Positions 39,647 to 48,764 are shown, numbered from the stretch's first letter. The stretch is 64,000 nt of DNA from Hyphomicrobiales bacterium (GCA_027489955.1 JAIXYZ010000013.1:682001-746000), one strand, 5' to 3'. Program-made: numbers and translations. The notes: generated by a model not told the origin, from the letters alone.

Positions 39647-40683
39647 TTGTCGAAGCCGACCTTGTCCACCAGGAGGCTGGCCGCCTTGCGGTGCTTGGCC
39701 ACATCCTGAAGCGAGACCGTGTCGGGCTTCAGCGCGCCCAGCGCCATGATGAGCGGGTCCGTCTTGGCGCCGGCCTTCACCGGGAACTCGAAATTGGCGC
39801 GGGCATAGAGCTCCTGGCCCTCGTCCGAGACGAGGAATTCCAGGAACTTGACCGAGGCATCCTTGTTCGGCGCATTCTTGGCGAGCGCCGCGCCGGACAC
39901 GTTCACATGCGTGCCGCCATCCCGGAAGGTCGGGAGCACGACGTCGATGGCCTCGCCCCACTTCTTCTGATCCGGACCGCCGGCGCCGCTGCGCATCAGG
40001 CCGACATAGTAGGAATTGGCGAAGCCGAGATCGCAGATGCCCCCCAGGATGTCGCGGGCGACCTCGCGGTCGCCGCCGCCGGCCTTGCGGGCGAGATTGG
40101 CCTTGATGCCGCGCAGCCAGGCCTCGGCCTTCTCCTCGCCGTTGCGGGCGATGTAATGGGCGATCAGCGCGGTGTTGTACGGATGCTGGCCGGACCGGAT
40201 GCAGACCTTGCCCTTCCACTTGGGGTCGGCGAGGTCGTCATAGGAGAAGCTCGCGAGCTTCAGGTCCTTGGCCGCATAGAGAACGCGTGCCCGCAGCGAC
40301 AGGGACACCCAGCGGTTCTGGCCGTCGCGCAGGGCGGCCGGCACGGCCGCATCGATGGCGGGGGACACGATCGGCTGGGTCACCCCCTTGTCGACCACGT
40401 CCACCAGGTTGCCGACATCGACCGCCATCAGGATGTCGGCCGGCGAATTCGCGCCCTCGGCGGCGACGCGCTCGGCGAGGCCGTCCTTCAGGAACACGGT
40501 GTTGACCTTGATGCCGGTCTTCTTGCCGAAGGCGGCGACCAGCGGCTCGATCAGCGCCGCCTCGCGGGTGGTGTAGACGTTGACCGACTGGGTGGACTGG
40601 GCCGCGGCGCCCTGGATCGCGAAGCCGTTCAAGGCGGCGGCGATGGCGAGGGCGAGGCCCGCTGGGCTCAAGCGATTGGTCAT
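39643..40683 (-). CDS. fbpA: Iron(III) ABC transporter substrate-binding protein
   Basis: 346 residues. Periplasmic ferric-binding protein. ATG 40683 is preferred because GAGGA lies at correct spacing; ATG 40713 would add 10 residues. Signal peptide ends FAIQGAAAQ. The start VNVYTTREAALIEPLV and the iron-ligand tyrosine pair in FANSYYVGLM fit FbpA/FutA. An ICE-type iron operator lies about 110 nt upstream. Confidence 0.92.
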   Translation of the reverse strand: MTNRLSPAGLALAIAAALNGFAIQGAAAQSTQSVNVYTTREAALIEPLVAAFGKKTGIKVNTVFLKDGLAERVAAEGANSPADILMAVDVGNLVDVVDKGVTQPIVSPAIDAAVPAALRDGQNRWVSLSLRARVLYAAKDLKLASFSYDDLADPKWKGKVCIRSGQHPYNTALIAHYIARNGEEKAEAWLRGIKANLARKAGGGDREVARDILGGICDLGFANSYYVGLMRSGAGGPDQKKWGEAIDVVLPTFRDGGTHVNVSGAALAKNAPNKDASVKFLEFLVSDEGQELYARANFEFPVKAGAKTDPLIMALGALKPDTVSLQDVAKHRKAASLLVDKVGFDN

Positions 40684-40792
40684 GAACAGGTCCTCTTGGA
40701 TCGACGGGTTCAAGGCCCGCCGCTTTGGAAGCGCCAGCCTGTTACGACCGCCGGACCGTTTCGGTCAACGGAAAAGTGTTTGAAATCAATAA

Positions 40793-40809
40793 TTTAGAGG
40801 TTTTCTAAA
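40793..40809. promoter_or_regulatory. Iron control element (ICE, Irr-type operator)
   Basis: TTTAGAGGTTTTCTAAA differs at one defined position from the ICE consensus TTTAGAA-N3-TTCTAAA bound by Irr in Rhizobiales and Rhodobacterales. It lies in an AT-rich patch between divergent fbpA and the MFS gene, so it could control either or both. The match is direct; Irr binding is inferred. Confidence 0.68.
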
Positions 40810-40937
40810 CTGCGCACGCGTTACAGACTGCGCCGTTCGTCCAGCTTCATCCGGCACTTGCGGCCATGCAGCCCATGCGCGGGTGACGGACCGGAAGCAA
40901 CGCGCTATGCAGGAAATCCATCGCTGGTGCATTCCCC

Positions 40938-42188
40938 TTGACCATCTCCTCCGCCGAAGCGCCCGTCACGGCGCGCGACCTGTTCCGCAACCGGATCTTC
41001 GTCGCCTACTGGCTCGCGCGGTTCTCCGCGTCCTTCGCCGTGCAGATCGTCAGCGTGGCGGTCGGCTGGTTCGTCTACGACCTGACGCGCGATCCGTTCG
41101 ATCTCGGCATGGTGGGGCTGGTCCAGTTCCTGCCCTCGCTGCTCCTGGTCCTCGTGACGGGCGCGGTGGCGGACCGGTTCGACCGCAGGGCCATCTTCGC
41201 CATATGCCTCGCCGCGGAGCTGGCCTGCGTGGCCGCGCTCCTGGCGCTCACCATCGGGCGCGTCCCCGTGGTCTGGCCGATCTTCATCGTGCTGACTCTG
41301 TTCGGCATCGCCCGCGCCTTCATCGGCCCGGCGGTCCAGGCGCTGCTGCCCAACATCGTGTCCGGCCGCGAACTGTCCACGGCCATTGCGTGGAACTCCT
41401 CGGCCTGGCAGATCGCGACCGTGCTCGGTCCCGTCGCGGGCGGGCTGCTTTACGGGCTGTCGGCCAATGTCGCCTTCGCCGCCGCGGCCCTGATCCTGCT
41501 GGCCGCCGTCGTGCTCACCCTGAGCCTGCCGCGACGCGAGCCGCTGCCGCAGGAGCCGCGCACCTGGCGCACCGTTGTCGCCGGGTTCGACTATGTCTGG
41601 CACAACAAGATCGTCCTGGGCGCGATCTCCCTGGATCTGTTCGCCGTGCTGCTCGGCGGCGCCGTGGCGCTCATGCCGGTCTACGCCCGCGACATCCTGG
41701 ACGTCGGCCCATGGGGGCTGGGCCTGTTGCGCGCGGCGCCGGGCATCGGCGCGGTCCTCGTGGCCGCCTGGCTCGGCATGCGCCCGCTGAAGGACAATGC
41801 CGGAATCATCATGTTCGTCGGCGTCGGCGCCTTCGGCCTGTTCACGGTGGGCTTCGGCCTGTCCACCGTGCCCTGGTTCTCGATCGTGATGCTGATCCTT
41901 CTCGGGGGCGCCGACATGATCAGCGTCTACGTGCGCGAAACGCTGATCCAGCTCGCGACCCCGGACGACAAGCGCGGGCGCGTGAGCGCGGTCAACATGG
42001 TGTTCATCGGCGCCTCCAACGAGCTCGGCGAATTCCGCGCCGGCGTCTCGGCCGCCCTGGTGGGCGCGGTGCCCGCCGTGGTGCTGGGCGGCTTTGCCAC
42101 AATCGGCGTCACGGCCCTCTGGGCCTGGTGGTTTCCCCAGCTGCGCCGGGCCCGCCGGCTGCACGGCGATGAATTCCTGAAAGCCTGA
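40938..42188 (+). CDS. MFS transporter (EntS-like)
   Basis: 416 residues, about eleven to twelve membrane helices. The start FRNRIFVAYWLARFSASFAVQIVSVA and the loop GAVADRFDRRAIFA are typical of MFS_3/EntS-like exporters. TTG 40938 is the only start that keeps the first helix, though its ribosome-binding site is poor. Divergent from fbpA across the ICE operator, so iron-linked export (for example of a siderophore) is possible but unproven. Confidence 0.82.
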   Translation: MTISSAEAPVTARDLFRNRIFVAYWLARFSASFAVQIVSVAVGWFVYDLTRDPFDLGMVGLVQFLPSLLLVLVTGAVADRFDRRAIFAICLAAELACVAALLALTIGRVPVVWPIFIVLTLFGIARAFIGPAVQALLPNIVSGRELSTAIAWNSSAWQIATVLGPVAGGLLYGLSANVAFAAAALILLAAVVLTLSLPRREPLPQEPRTWRTVVAGFDYVWHNKIVLGAISLDLFAVLLGGAVALMPVYARDILDVGPWGLGLLRAAPGIGAVLVAAWLGMRPLKDNAGIIMFVGVGAFGLFTVGFGLSTVPWFSIVMLILLGGADMISVYVRETLIQLATPDDKRGRVSAVNMVFIGASNELGEFRAGVSAALVGAVPAVVLGGFATIGVTALWAWWFPQLRRARRLHGDEFLKA

Positions 42189-42206
42189 CTTCGCACCCCG
42201 ACGCGG

Positions 42207-42235
42207 TTGACCGCGCGGAAAAAAGCACCTATCTC
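42207..42235 (+). promoter_or_regulatory. Promoter of tRNA-Gln
   Basis: TTGACC (42207-42212), 17-nt spacer, TATCTC (42230-42235), placing the start of transcription about 50 nt before the tRNA. This is among the best promoter matches seen in the window. Confidence 0.6.
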
Positions 42236-42291
42236 CCGCGCACCAAAGGCGCGTCGCGCCGGTGCCGCCAAGGCCCGCGCCCCGTGTCCGT

Positions 42292-42365
42292 TGGGGGATC
42301 GTCTAACGGTAGGACAGCGGACTCTGACTCCGCCAGTCTAGGTTCGAATCCTAGTCCCCCAGCCA
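42292..42365 (+). tRNA. tRNA-Gln (anticodon CUG)
   Basis: 74 nt with encoded CCA. Acceptor stem TGGGGGA (42292-42298) pairs with TCCCCCA (42355-42361), discriminator G, then CCA. The anticodon stem GCGGA/TCCGC encloses CTCTGAC with anticodon CTG, and the T arm is CTAGG-TTCGAAT-CCTAG. Reads the glutamine codon CAG. No clear terminator follows. Confidence 0.96.
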
Positions 42366-42389
42366 ACTCTTCCTTCGATCTCACATTCT

Positions 42390-43685
42390 TCAAGCCCGCC
42401 TAACGCGGCTCGTTCCGGCGGATCGGCGGTCCAGTATCGCGGATACATCGGCCGCGGCCTCGCGGACCAGGTGGCGCTCGTGATCCGAGGCGAGGGCCGA
42501 GATGGCGCGGCTCAGCGCCAGCTTCGAATGCCTTCGGACAGCGGTCGCCATGGCGGGGCCGGCCACTTGCGCCAGTGCGGCGTAAGCCTTCTGCAGCCTA
42601 AGCTGCACTTCGACCATGGACGCGCCGTCCCGCGCGATCGGCGCGAACATGTCGTCGATCAGGTCGCCGACCGCAATGGCCGGCACCTGGACGCGCGGGC
42701 ATTCGGCTTCCTGCGCGCCGTCGGCATCGTGCCGCTCCCAGTTCACAAGGAGGCGTACACCCCGACCGATCACGTCGATCGCGGTTCCGGGATCGTTGAC
42801 GGCCGGAGACAGCGCGCGGGACGCGATTTCAGCGAGCACGCACAGGCCGAACCGCGGGTCCTGGTCGTATGTGCGCTCCTTTCCGACGCTGAAGGCGGCG
42901 GCGATCTCCGACGCGCCGTCTTCGTCATGGCGGCCCGCCACGCGTGCGACGGGGCGAACCGGATCGGCAAAGGCCCCGGGAAGCGCATTCACGATGACCG
43001 TCAGGTCCCGCTCGCTCGCGATGTGCTGGAGGGCGGCGATGTCGACATGCTGCACATAGCCGATCGTCGCCGCAAAGACGGGCCAGGTGTCGGGCGGCGC
43101 CGTTTCGCCCGACGGCACGCCCCCCAGATGCGGGGCAGCTAGGCGGCTTTCCATCGCCTTGCGCGCGGCGGTCTCGACGCGGTCTATGGTCTCGCCGAGC
43201 CGGCCGAAGCGCGCCAGGTAGTCGATCCAGCGCAGGATGGTGACCGCGATGAGCGCGATCAGCGCGATCGTCACCACGAGCAGGATGGCGCGGCCCTGCG
43301 TACCGTACAGGCCGGTGCTCAGCGCGATGATGCCCACCAGGCTGAAGAGGAACGAGCCAATGAAAGTGCCCAGCACGTTCTGGCTCGTCTGGTCCTCCAT
43401 CAACAGGCGCGTCGCCCGCGGCGTGACGTTGTTGGTCGCAGCGCCGAATGCCGCGACCATCGTGCTCATGGAGAACACCGTGACGGCGAGCATGCTGGAG
43501 GCGAGCACGTTGAGGATGCCATCGATCGCCTGGGCTCCGACCTGGATGGTCAACGCGTCGGGCACGTAAGGGGCCAACACGACGCCCGCTATCGCGGTGG
43601 CAACGCCGATCAACGCCATCGTGCTGACGCGAACCCAAAGCTTCCGCGTCAGAAGACGCATCAGCCAGACCGTTCGAGACATCAT
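42390..43685 (-). CDS. DUF2254 family membrane protein
   Basis: 431 residues. Four N-terminal hydrophobic helices within the first 170 residues (ALIGVATAIAGVVLAPYV, LASSMLAVTVFSMSTMVAAF, IGSFLFSLVGIIALSTGLYG, ILLVVTIALIALIAVTILRW). A soluble region follows with the family segment ASRALSPAVNDPGTAIDVI. Function of the family is unknown. ATG 43685 with GGGAG upstream is chosen. Upstream are several palindromes shared with the pyk promoter region. Confidence 0.88.
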   Translation of the reverse strand: MMSRTVWLMRLLTRKLWVRVSTMALIGVATAIAGVVLAPYVPDALTIQVGAQAIDGILNVLASSMLAVTVFSMSTMVAAFGAATNNVTPRATRLLMEDQTSQNVLGTFIGSFLFSLVGIIALSTGLYGTQGRAILLVVTIALIALIAVTILRWIDYLARFGRLGETIDRVETAARKAMESRLAAPHLGGVPSGETAPPDTWPVFAATIGYVQHVDIAALQHIASERDLTVIVNALPGAFADPVRPVARVAGRHDEDGASEIAAAFSVGKERTYDQDPRFGLCVLAEIASRALSPAVNDPGTAIDVIGRGVRLLVNWERHDADGAQEAECPRVQVPAIAVGDLIDDMFAPIARDGASMVEVQLRLQKAYAALAQVAGPAMATAVRRHSKLALSRAISALASDHERHLVREAAADVSAILDRRSAGTSRVRRA

Positions 43686-43754
43686 GCGTGGAACTCCCTC
43701 GGTGAACGGTCCCGCCACGCCGCCTGCCGGTCAACCCGCGCATGCGCGCAAGGT

Positions 43755-43839
43755 CGTTGCACGCAGCAACGCTCCACCGCCTGACCGGCGGCAGATCGTG
43801 CTGCGGCCCGGCTGGATATTCTTGCCGACGCGGCAAGAA
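43755..43839. repeat. Cluster of inverted repeats between DUF2254 gene and pyk
   Basis: Within the 272-nt divergent region: CGTTGC/GCAACG (43755-43771), CCGCC/GGCGG (around 43777-43791) and a perfect 9-bp repeat TTCTTGCCG/CGGCAAGAA separated by ACG (43819-43839). None has a T-run, so they look more like operators than terminators. Confidence 0.5.
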
Positions 43840-43957
43840 CCGGCGATAGATCGCAGCCGAGGCCTACTTTAGTCGAATCGGGTTCCGCGGCCGTCTTCCC
43901 CAGACGACCTTAAAGCTGCGGAATGCCCGATCGTTCCATACTCGCCGGGAGGATCGT

Positions 43958-45376
43958 TTGCACCGTAACCGCCACGCCAAGATCGTCGCCACCGTCGGTC
44001 CCGCCAGCGCCACGCCCGAAGGGCTGAAGGCGCTCTTCCTTGCCGGCGTCGACACGTTCCGCCTGAACTTCAGCCACGGCACCCACGAGGATCATGCGGC
44101 GGTCTTCAAGCACATCCGCGCCCTGGAGGCGGAGGTCGGCCGTCCGATCGGCATCCTTCAGGACCTGCAGGGACCCAAGATCCGCATCGGCCGGCTGAAG
44201 GGCGACCGGTTCGACGTGTCCGCGGGCGACCGGCTGACCTTCGTCCTCGGCTCGGAGGAGGGTGGGCCCGACGCGATCCCGCTGCCGCACCCGGAGATCT
44301 TCGAGGCGGTGCTTCCGGGGCAGAACCTGCTGATCGACGACGGGCGCGTGCGCGTGGAGGTCACCGGCTGCGACCGGGAGCGCATCGAGGCGGTCGTCCT
44401 GGTGGGCGGACCCCTGAGCAACCGCAAGGGCGTGAACCTGCCGGGCACGCTGCTCGACATGTCGCCGCTGACCAAGAAGGACCGCGTCGATCTCGCCTTC
44501 GGGCTGGAGCTCGGCGTCGACTGGGTCGCGCTCTCATTCGTGCAGAAGCCGTCCGACATGATCGAGGCGCGCGGGCTCATCGGCGACAGGGCCGGCCTCA
44601 TCGCCAAGATCGAGAAGCCGCAGGCCCTGGAGACGATCGAGGACATCGTCCGGCTCTCCGACGGCATCATGGTGGCGCGCGGCGACATGGGCGTGGAACT
44701 GCCGCAGGAGGACGTGCCCGGCCGCCAGAAGGAGTTGGTCCGCCTGTGCCGCCGCCTCGTGAAGCCGGTGATCATCGCCACGCAGATGCTGGATTCCATG
44801 GTCGCCGCGCCGACGCCGACGCGCGCCGAGGCGTCCGACGTGGCCACCGCCATCTATGACGGCGCCGACGCCGTCATGCTCTCGGCCGAGAGCGCCTCGG
44901 GCAAGTATCCCCTCGAGGCGGTCACGATGATGGACCGCATCATCACCAAGACAGAGCAGCACAAGCTCTACCGCTCCATCGTCTCCGCGGCCGAGCCCGA
45001 TATCGAGATGACGGCCTCCCATGCGGTCGCCGGTGCGGCGGCCGACATCGCCGACCAGCTCCATGCCTCGGTCATCGTGGCCTTCACCGCGCGCGGCACC
45101 ACCGCCGCCCGCATCGCGCGCCGCCGTCCGGAAGTGCCGATCCTGGCGGTGACGCCCGATGCCCGCGCCTCGCGGCAGATGTGCCTGCTCTGGGGCGCCC
45201 ACAGCGTCCAGTCGGCGGACATCCATTCCTACGAGGAGATGGTCGAGCACGCCCAGCACCACGCCCTGACGGAAGGCTTCGCCAAGGAGCGCGACCTCAT
45301 CGTCGTCGTGGCGGGCGTGCCCTTCGGCACGGCGGGCAGCACCAACAACCTGCGGGTGCTGCGCGTCGGCGCCTGA
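43958..45376 (+). CDS. pyk: Pyruvate kinase
   Basis: 472 residues. Converts phosphoenolpyruvate and ADP to pyruvate and ATP. Substrate and metal motifs are clear: KIVATVGPASATPEGLKAL, FRLNFSHGTHEDH, the catalytic lysine and acid in LIAKIEKPQALE and the loop MVARGDMGVELP. TTG 43958 is the start, preceded by GGGAGGA. The C-terminal effector domain is present. Confidence 0.95.
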   Translation: MHRNRHAKIVATVGPASATPEGLKALFLAGVDTFRLNFSHGTHEDHAAVFKHIRALEAEVGRPIGILQDLQGPKIRIGRLKGDRFDVSAGDRLTFVLGSEEGGPDAIPLPHPEIFEAVLPGQNLLIDDGRVRVEVTGCDRERIEAVVLVGGPLSNRKGVNLPGTLLDMSPLTKKDRVDLAFGLELGVDWVALSFVQKPSDMIEARGLIGDRAGLIAKIEKPQALETIEDIVRLSDGIMVARGDMGVELPQEDVPGRQKELVRLCRRLVKPVIIATQMLDSMVAAPTPTRAEASDVATAIYDGADAVMLSAESASGKYPLEAVTMMDRIITKTEQHKLYRSIVSAAEPDIEMTASHAVAGAAADIADQLHASVIVAFTARGTTAARIARRRPEVPILAVTPDARASRQMCLLWGAHSVQSADIHSYEEMVEHAQHHALTEGFAKERDLIVVVAGVPFGTAGSTNNLRVLRVGA

Positions 45377-45414
45377 GGCCGCGGGCCTTCCAGCACCAGC
45401 CACCGCTCGACACG

Positions 45415-45450
45415 AAAAAAGGCCCCGCTCCGTCGCCGGAGCGGGGCCTT
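45415..45450 (-). terminator. Terminator between convergent pyk and tctA
   Basis: Perfect 12-bp stem GGCCCCGCTCCG (45421-45432) / CGGAGCGGGGCC (45437-45448) with loop TCGC. On the minus strand it is followed by TTTTTT (45420-45415), so it best ends the tctCBA transcript; it can also stop pyk. Confidence 0.9.
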
Positions 45451-45487
45451 CGCTTGTGCGCAATCTGACTGCGCCGCGCCGCCAGGC

Positions 45488-46990
45488 TCAGCCCTGGGGT
45501 GCCACTTGCGGCCCGCGGGCGCGGCGCAGGAGCCAGGCCGCGACGGGCCAGAGCAGGGCCGAGATCGTCAGCGCCGCCAGGACCATGGAGACCGGCCGCT
45601 GCACGAAGGGCAGGATGCTGCCGTCGGACTTGATCAGCGAAGTCACGAGGTTCTGCTCCACCATCGTGCCCATGACGATGCCGAGGACCAGCGCCGCCAC
45701 GGGGAAGCCGTGCTTCTCCATGACGAAGCCGATGAGCCCGAAGGCGGCCGCGGTCGTGATGGCGAACAGGTTGTTCCCGCTGGCGAAGGTGCCGACCGCG
45801 CAGAGCAGCAGCACGACGGCCATGATGTAGGCCCGCGGCACGCGCAGCACCTGCGCCGAGGCGCGGATCATCAGGATGCCCAGCGGGATCATGATGATGT
45901 TGGCCAGCAGGAAGATCAGGTAGATGGCGTACATGCTGGACGCGTTGCTGGTGAACAGCGTCGGGCCGGGGTTGAGGCCCTTCATGTAGAGCACGCCGAT
46001 GGCGATGGCGGTGATCGTGTCGCCCGGGATGCCGAAGATGAGCGAGGGCACCCAGGCGCTCGCCACGGCCGCGTTGTTGCTGGCGCCGGCTTCCACCAGC
46101 CCTTCGGGATGGCCCGTGCCGAACTTCTTCGGCTCCTTGGAGAAGCGCTTGGAGATGGAGTAGCTGATCCAGGCGGCCATGTCGGCGCCCGCGCCCGGCA
46201 GGGCGCCGACGATGACGCCCACGACGTTGCCGCGCGCCTGCTGGACGGGATAGCGCTTGGTCAGGGCGATCTGGCCGGCGAGGATCGAACCGAACTTGCG
46301 CTTCGGAACCGGCGGCGGGTCGGGCGTCAGCATCGCGCGCATCACCTGCGACACGGCGAACATGCCGACGAGGGCTGCGATCACGTCGATGCCGCCCAAA
46401 AGGTCCGGCACGCCGAAGGTGAACCGCGCCACGCCGGCGGGATTCTCCACGCCGATGCAGGCGACGGCCAGGCCCAGAAGGACGGACGCGATGGCCTTGA
46501 TCGGCGAGGCGCGTGCGACGAGCGTCGCGCACATCAGGCCCAGAAACGCGAGCCAGAAATACTCGAACGTCGAGAAGTTGAGCGCGAACTCCGCCAGCGT
46601 CGGCGCGAGTACCGACAGCGCCAGGGTACCGGCGATGCCGCCGAGCGCGCTGAACCACAGGCAGATCCCGAGGGCCAGCTCGGGCTGGCCCTTGCGCGTC
46701 ATCTGGTAGGCTTCGTCGGTATAGGCAGCCGAGGCGGGCGTTCCGGGGATGCGCAGCAGGCAGCCGGGGATGTCGCCGGCGAAGATCGCCATGCCGGACG
46801 CGGAGATGATCGCGGCGACCGCGGCGATCGGGGACATGTAATAGGTGATCGGGACCAGAAGCGCGGTCGCCATCGTGGCGGACAGGCCGGGCAGGGCGCC
46901 GACCACGAGCCCGTAGGCGGACGCCACGAGGATCGTGACCAGCACGTCCGGCTGGAGAACGAGGCGGAATGCGTCGATAAGGACATCCAT
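45488..46990 (-). CDS. tctA: Tripartite tricarboxylate transporter large permease TctA
   Basis: 500 residues, about eleven to twelve membrane helices. The family repeats GALPGLSATMATALLVPITY and GALPGAGADMAAWISYSISK, and GIPGDTITAI, are diagnostic of TctA. With TctB it forms the membrane part of a secondary transporter fed by TctC. It starts 4 nt after tctB and ends before a strong terminator. The substrate is not citrate by default; context suggests a sugar acid. Confidence 0.93.
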   Translation of the reverse strand: MDVLIDAFRLVLQPDVLVTILVASAYGLVVGALPGLSATMATALLVPITYYMSPIAAVAAIISASGMAIFAGDIPGCLLRIPGTPASAAYTDEAYQMTRKGQPELALGICLWFSALGGIAGTLALSVLAPTLAEFALNFSTFEYFWLAFLGLMCATLVARASPIKAIASVLLGLAVACIGVENPAGVARFTFGVPDLLGGIDVIAALVGMFAVSQVMRAMLTPDPPPVPKRKFGSILAGQIALTKRYPVQQARGNVVGVIVGALPGAGADMAAWISYSISKRFSKEPKKFGTGHPEGLVEAGASNNAAVASAWVPSLIFGIPGDTITAIAIGVLYMKGLNPGPTLFTSNASSMYAIYLIFLLANIIMIPLGILMIRASAQVLRVPRAYIMAVVLLLCAVGTFASGNNLFAITTAAAFGLIGFVMEKHGFPVAALVLGIVMGTMVEQNLVTSLIKSDGSILPFVQRPVSMVLAALTISALLWPVAAWLLRRARGPQVAPQG

Positions 46991-46994
46991 GGCG

Positions 46995-47483
46995 TCACCA
47001 GGGGGCTGGCAGCAGCCCCGGCGCGAGCGGAACGCGCAGCAGGCTGGCGAAGATGAAATGGATCAGCGGCGAGGCCACGAGGGCGAGCAGGGCCGCGCGG
47101 CCGGGCCGGGCGCCCAGCGCCAGGGCCATGACCAGGACGATGACCGCGGCGACGATGAGGAAGCCCAGGGTCTTGATCGTGAAAACGTAGAACAGGAGCA
47201 GCGCGATCGGCAGCGCCGCGCGAAGGACCTGGACGGGCAGTGCCGGCGGCGGGGGAGGCGCAGGGCCATCGCCCTCGGTCACGATGACCTCTTCGTCCTC
47301 CAGCGACCGGCCGACGCCCATCGCGATCAGGAAGCCGCAGAGAACGAGCCCCGCGCCGATGACGGTGGGAAAGATGCTGGGGCCGATCTGCTGTCCCGGC
47401 ATGGCCGGCAGGCCGCTGGCACCCACGATCAGCGCGACGCCGATCAACCCGGTGACGACGCCCGAAATGCGGTCTGATGTCAT
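46995..47483 (-). CDS. tctB: Tripartite tricarboxylate transporter small permease TctB
   Basis: 162 residues from ATG 47483 (GGAAA upstream). Four hydrophobic helices with an acidic, proline-rich loop (SLEDEEVIVTEGDG, then PAPPPPPALP) after the second. Matches TctB in size and topology. The open frame extends upstream through an intercistronic hairpin and is not used. Confidence 0.88.
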   Translation of the reverse strand: MTSDRISGVVTGLIGVALIVGASGLPAMPGQQIGPSIFPTVIGAGLVLCGFLIAMGVGRSLEDEEVIVTEGDGPAPPPPPALPVQVLRAALPIALLLFYVFTIKTLGFLIVAAVIVLVMALALGARPGRAALLALVASPLIHFIFASLLRVPLAPGLLPAPW

Positions 47484-47505
47484 GGCTGTTTCCGCGTGTG
47501 AAAGA

Positions 47506-47538
47506 TGCCGCCGCCATGCATTGCACATGGCGGCGGCA
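47506..47538 (-). promoter_or_regulatory. Intercistronic RNA hairpin between tctC and tctB
   Basis: Perfect 13-bp arms TGCCGCCGCCATG (47506-47518) and CATGGCGGCGGCA (47526-47538) with a 7-nt loop. Only a short T-containing tract (TCTTTC) follows on the minus strand, so it is more likely an mRNA-stabilising or partly terminating hairpin than a full terminator. Confidence 0.72.
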
Positions 47539-47614
47539 GTCGACACATCCGTCGCCGGTCACGGGAGGACGCTACCGGCTCCCCGGCGGACGTGCCGGTT
47601 CCCTCCTGGAAGGA

Positions 47615-48604
47615 TCAGGCGCGCTGCAGCGCCTTGATGACTTCGCCCATCCGCTTGCTTTCAGCGTCCATGAACTTGGCGAAGTCGGCCCCGGAATAGT
47701 ACAGCTTGCCGAAGCCGCGGCTCTCGGCGAAGTCGTTGAATTCCTTGGACTTGAACGACTCGTCGATGGCCTTGACGAGGGCCGCCGTCACGTTCGCGGG
47801 CAGGTTCTTGGGCGCCGCCAGGCCGCGCCAGGCGCCGGCCGTGTAGTCGATGCCCATGGCTTCCTTCAGCGTCGGCACGTTCGGGAAGACCGGGTTCCGG
47901 TCCGCCGACATGAGCACGATCGTCTTCGTCTTGCCGGCCTCGGCGAGGGCGCGGCCCTCCGGCGCGGAGCAGCAGACGATGTCGAGACCGCCGGCCGCCA
48001 AGTCCTGCATCGCAGGCGCCGAGCCGTTGGAAGGCACCCAGGCGACGTGGTCGAACTTCAGGCCCATCGCCTGCAGCCAGCCGATCAGGCCGATATGCCA
48101 AATGCCGCCCTGGCCGGTGCCGGACGCCTTGATCTTGCCGGCTGGCGCCGCCTTGATCGCGTCGGCGAGGGTCTTGATGTCCTTGTAGGGACCGTCCGCC
48201 TTCACGTGGATGGCCGGCGGGTCGGACATCAGGAGGGCGAGGGGGGTGTAGTCGGCGGGCGTGAGCTGCGTCAGCCCCTGGTGATGCATCATCGCGATTT
48301 CGACGGTCACCATGCCGATCGTGTAGCCGTCGGCGTCGGCGGTCGCGATGGCCGAATGGCCGACCACGCCGGAGCCGCCGGTGCGGTTCACCACCGCGAC
48401 GGGCTGCTTCAGCTCCTTCTCCATCAGCGCGGCGATGCTGCGCGCGGTCGCATCGGTGCCGCCGCCCGCGCCCCACGGCACGACCATCGTGATCGGCCGG
48501 TTCGGGAAATTGCCGCTCTGGGCGAAAGAGGGCCGCACGCCAAGGCCGGCCAGAGCCGCACCCGCACCGGTCGCGGCCAGGAATTTGCGTCGATTGATCG
48601 TCAT
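47615..48604 (-). CDS. tctC: Tripartite tricarboxylate transporter substrate-binding protein TctC/Bug
   Basis: 329 residues. Tat-type signal peptide (NRRKFLAATGAGAALAGLG, cleavage near FAQ), so it is exported folded. Bug-family features: FPNRPITMVVPWGAGGGTDATAR at the start and LKEAMGIDYTAGAWRGLAAP. Periplasmic solute receptor, first gene of tctCBA. A promoter-like TTGACA and an inverted repeat lie upstream. Ligand unknown; the divergent operon suggests an acid sugar. Confidence 0.92.
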   Translation of the reverse strand: MTINRRKFLAATGAGAALAGLGVRPSFAQSGNFPNRPITMVVPWGAGGGTDATARSIAALMEKELKQPVAVVNRTGGSGVVGHSAIATADADGYTIGMVTVEIAMMHHQGLTQLTPADYTPLALLMSDPPAIHVKADGPYKDIKTLADAIKAAPAGKIKASGTGQGGIWHIGLIGWLQAMGLKFDHVAWVPSNGSAPAMQDLAAGGLDIVCCSAPEGRALAEAGKTKTIVLMSADRNPVFPNVPTLKEAMGIDYTAGAWRGLAAPKNLPANVTAALVKAIDESFKSKEFNDFAESRGFGKLYYSGADFAKFMDAESKRMGEVIKALQRA

Positions 48605-48651
48605 GTGGTGGCTTCCTTCCCTAGATGCCGACTCTGCGGTCGGTCTCACCT

Positions 48652-48708
48652 TAGTTGAAAAGTTTTTCCAACTAGATCGTGTTTCACCACGGAATGGCCG
48701 CTTGTCAA
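48652..48708 (-). promoter_or_regulatory. Candidate tctC promoter and operator
   Basis: TTGACA on the minus strand at 48708-48703; the -10 near 48685-48680 is weak (GAAACA). A 23-nt imperfect palindrome with arms TAGTTG (48652-48657) and CAACTA (48669-48674) is centred about 43 bp downstream of the -35 box, near the expected transcription start. Read on the minus strand it contains TTGGAAAAA, close to the IclR-family half-site TGGAAA. Confidence 0.5.
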
Positions 48709-48764
48709 CCCGTGCGCACAGCCTGATGCAGCAAAAAATAGAATGTTCCGCTCAGGCCCTCGTA

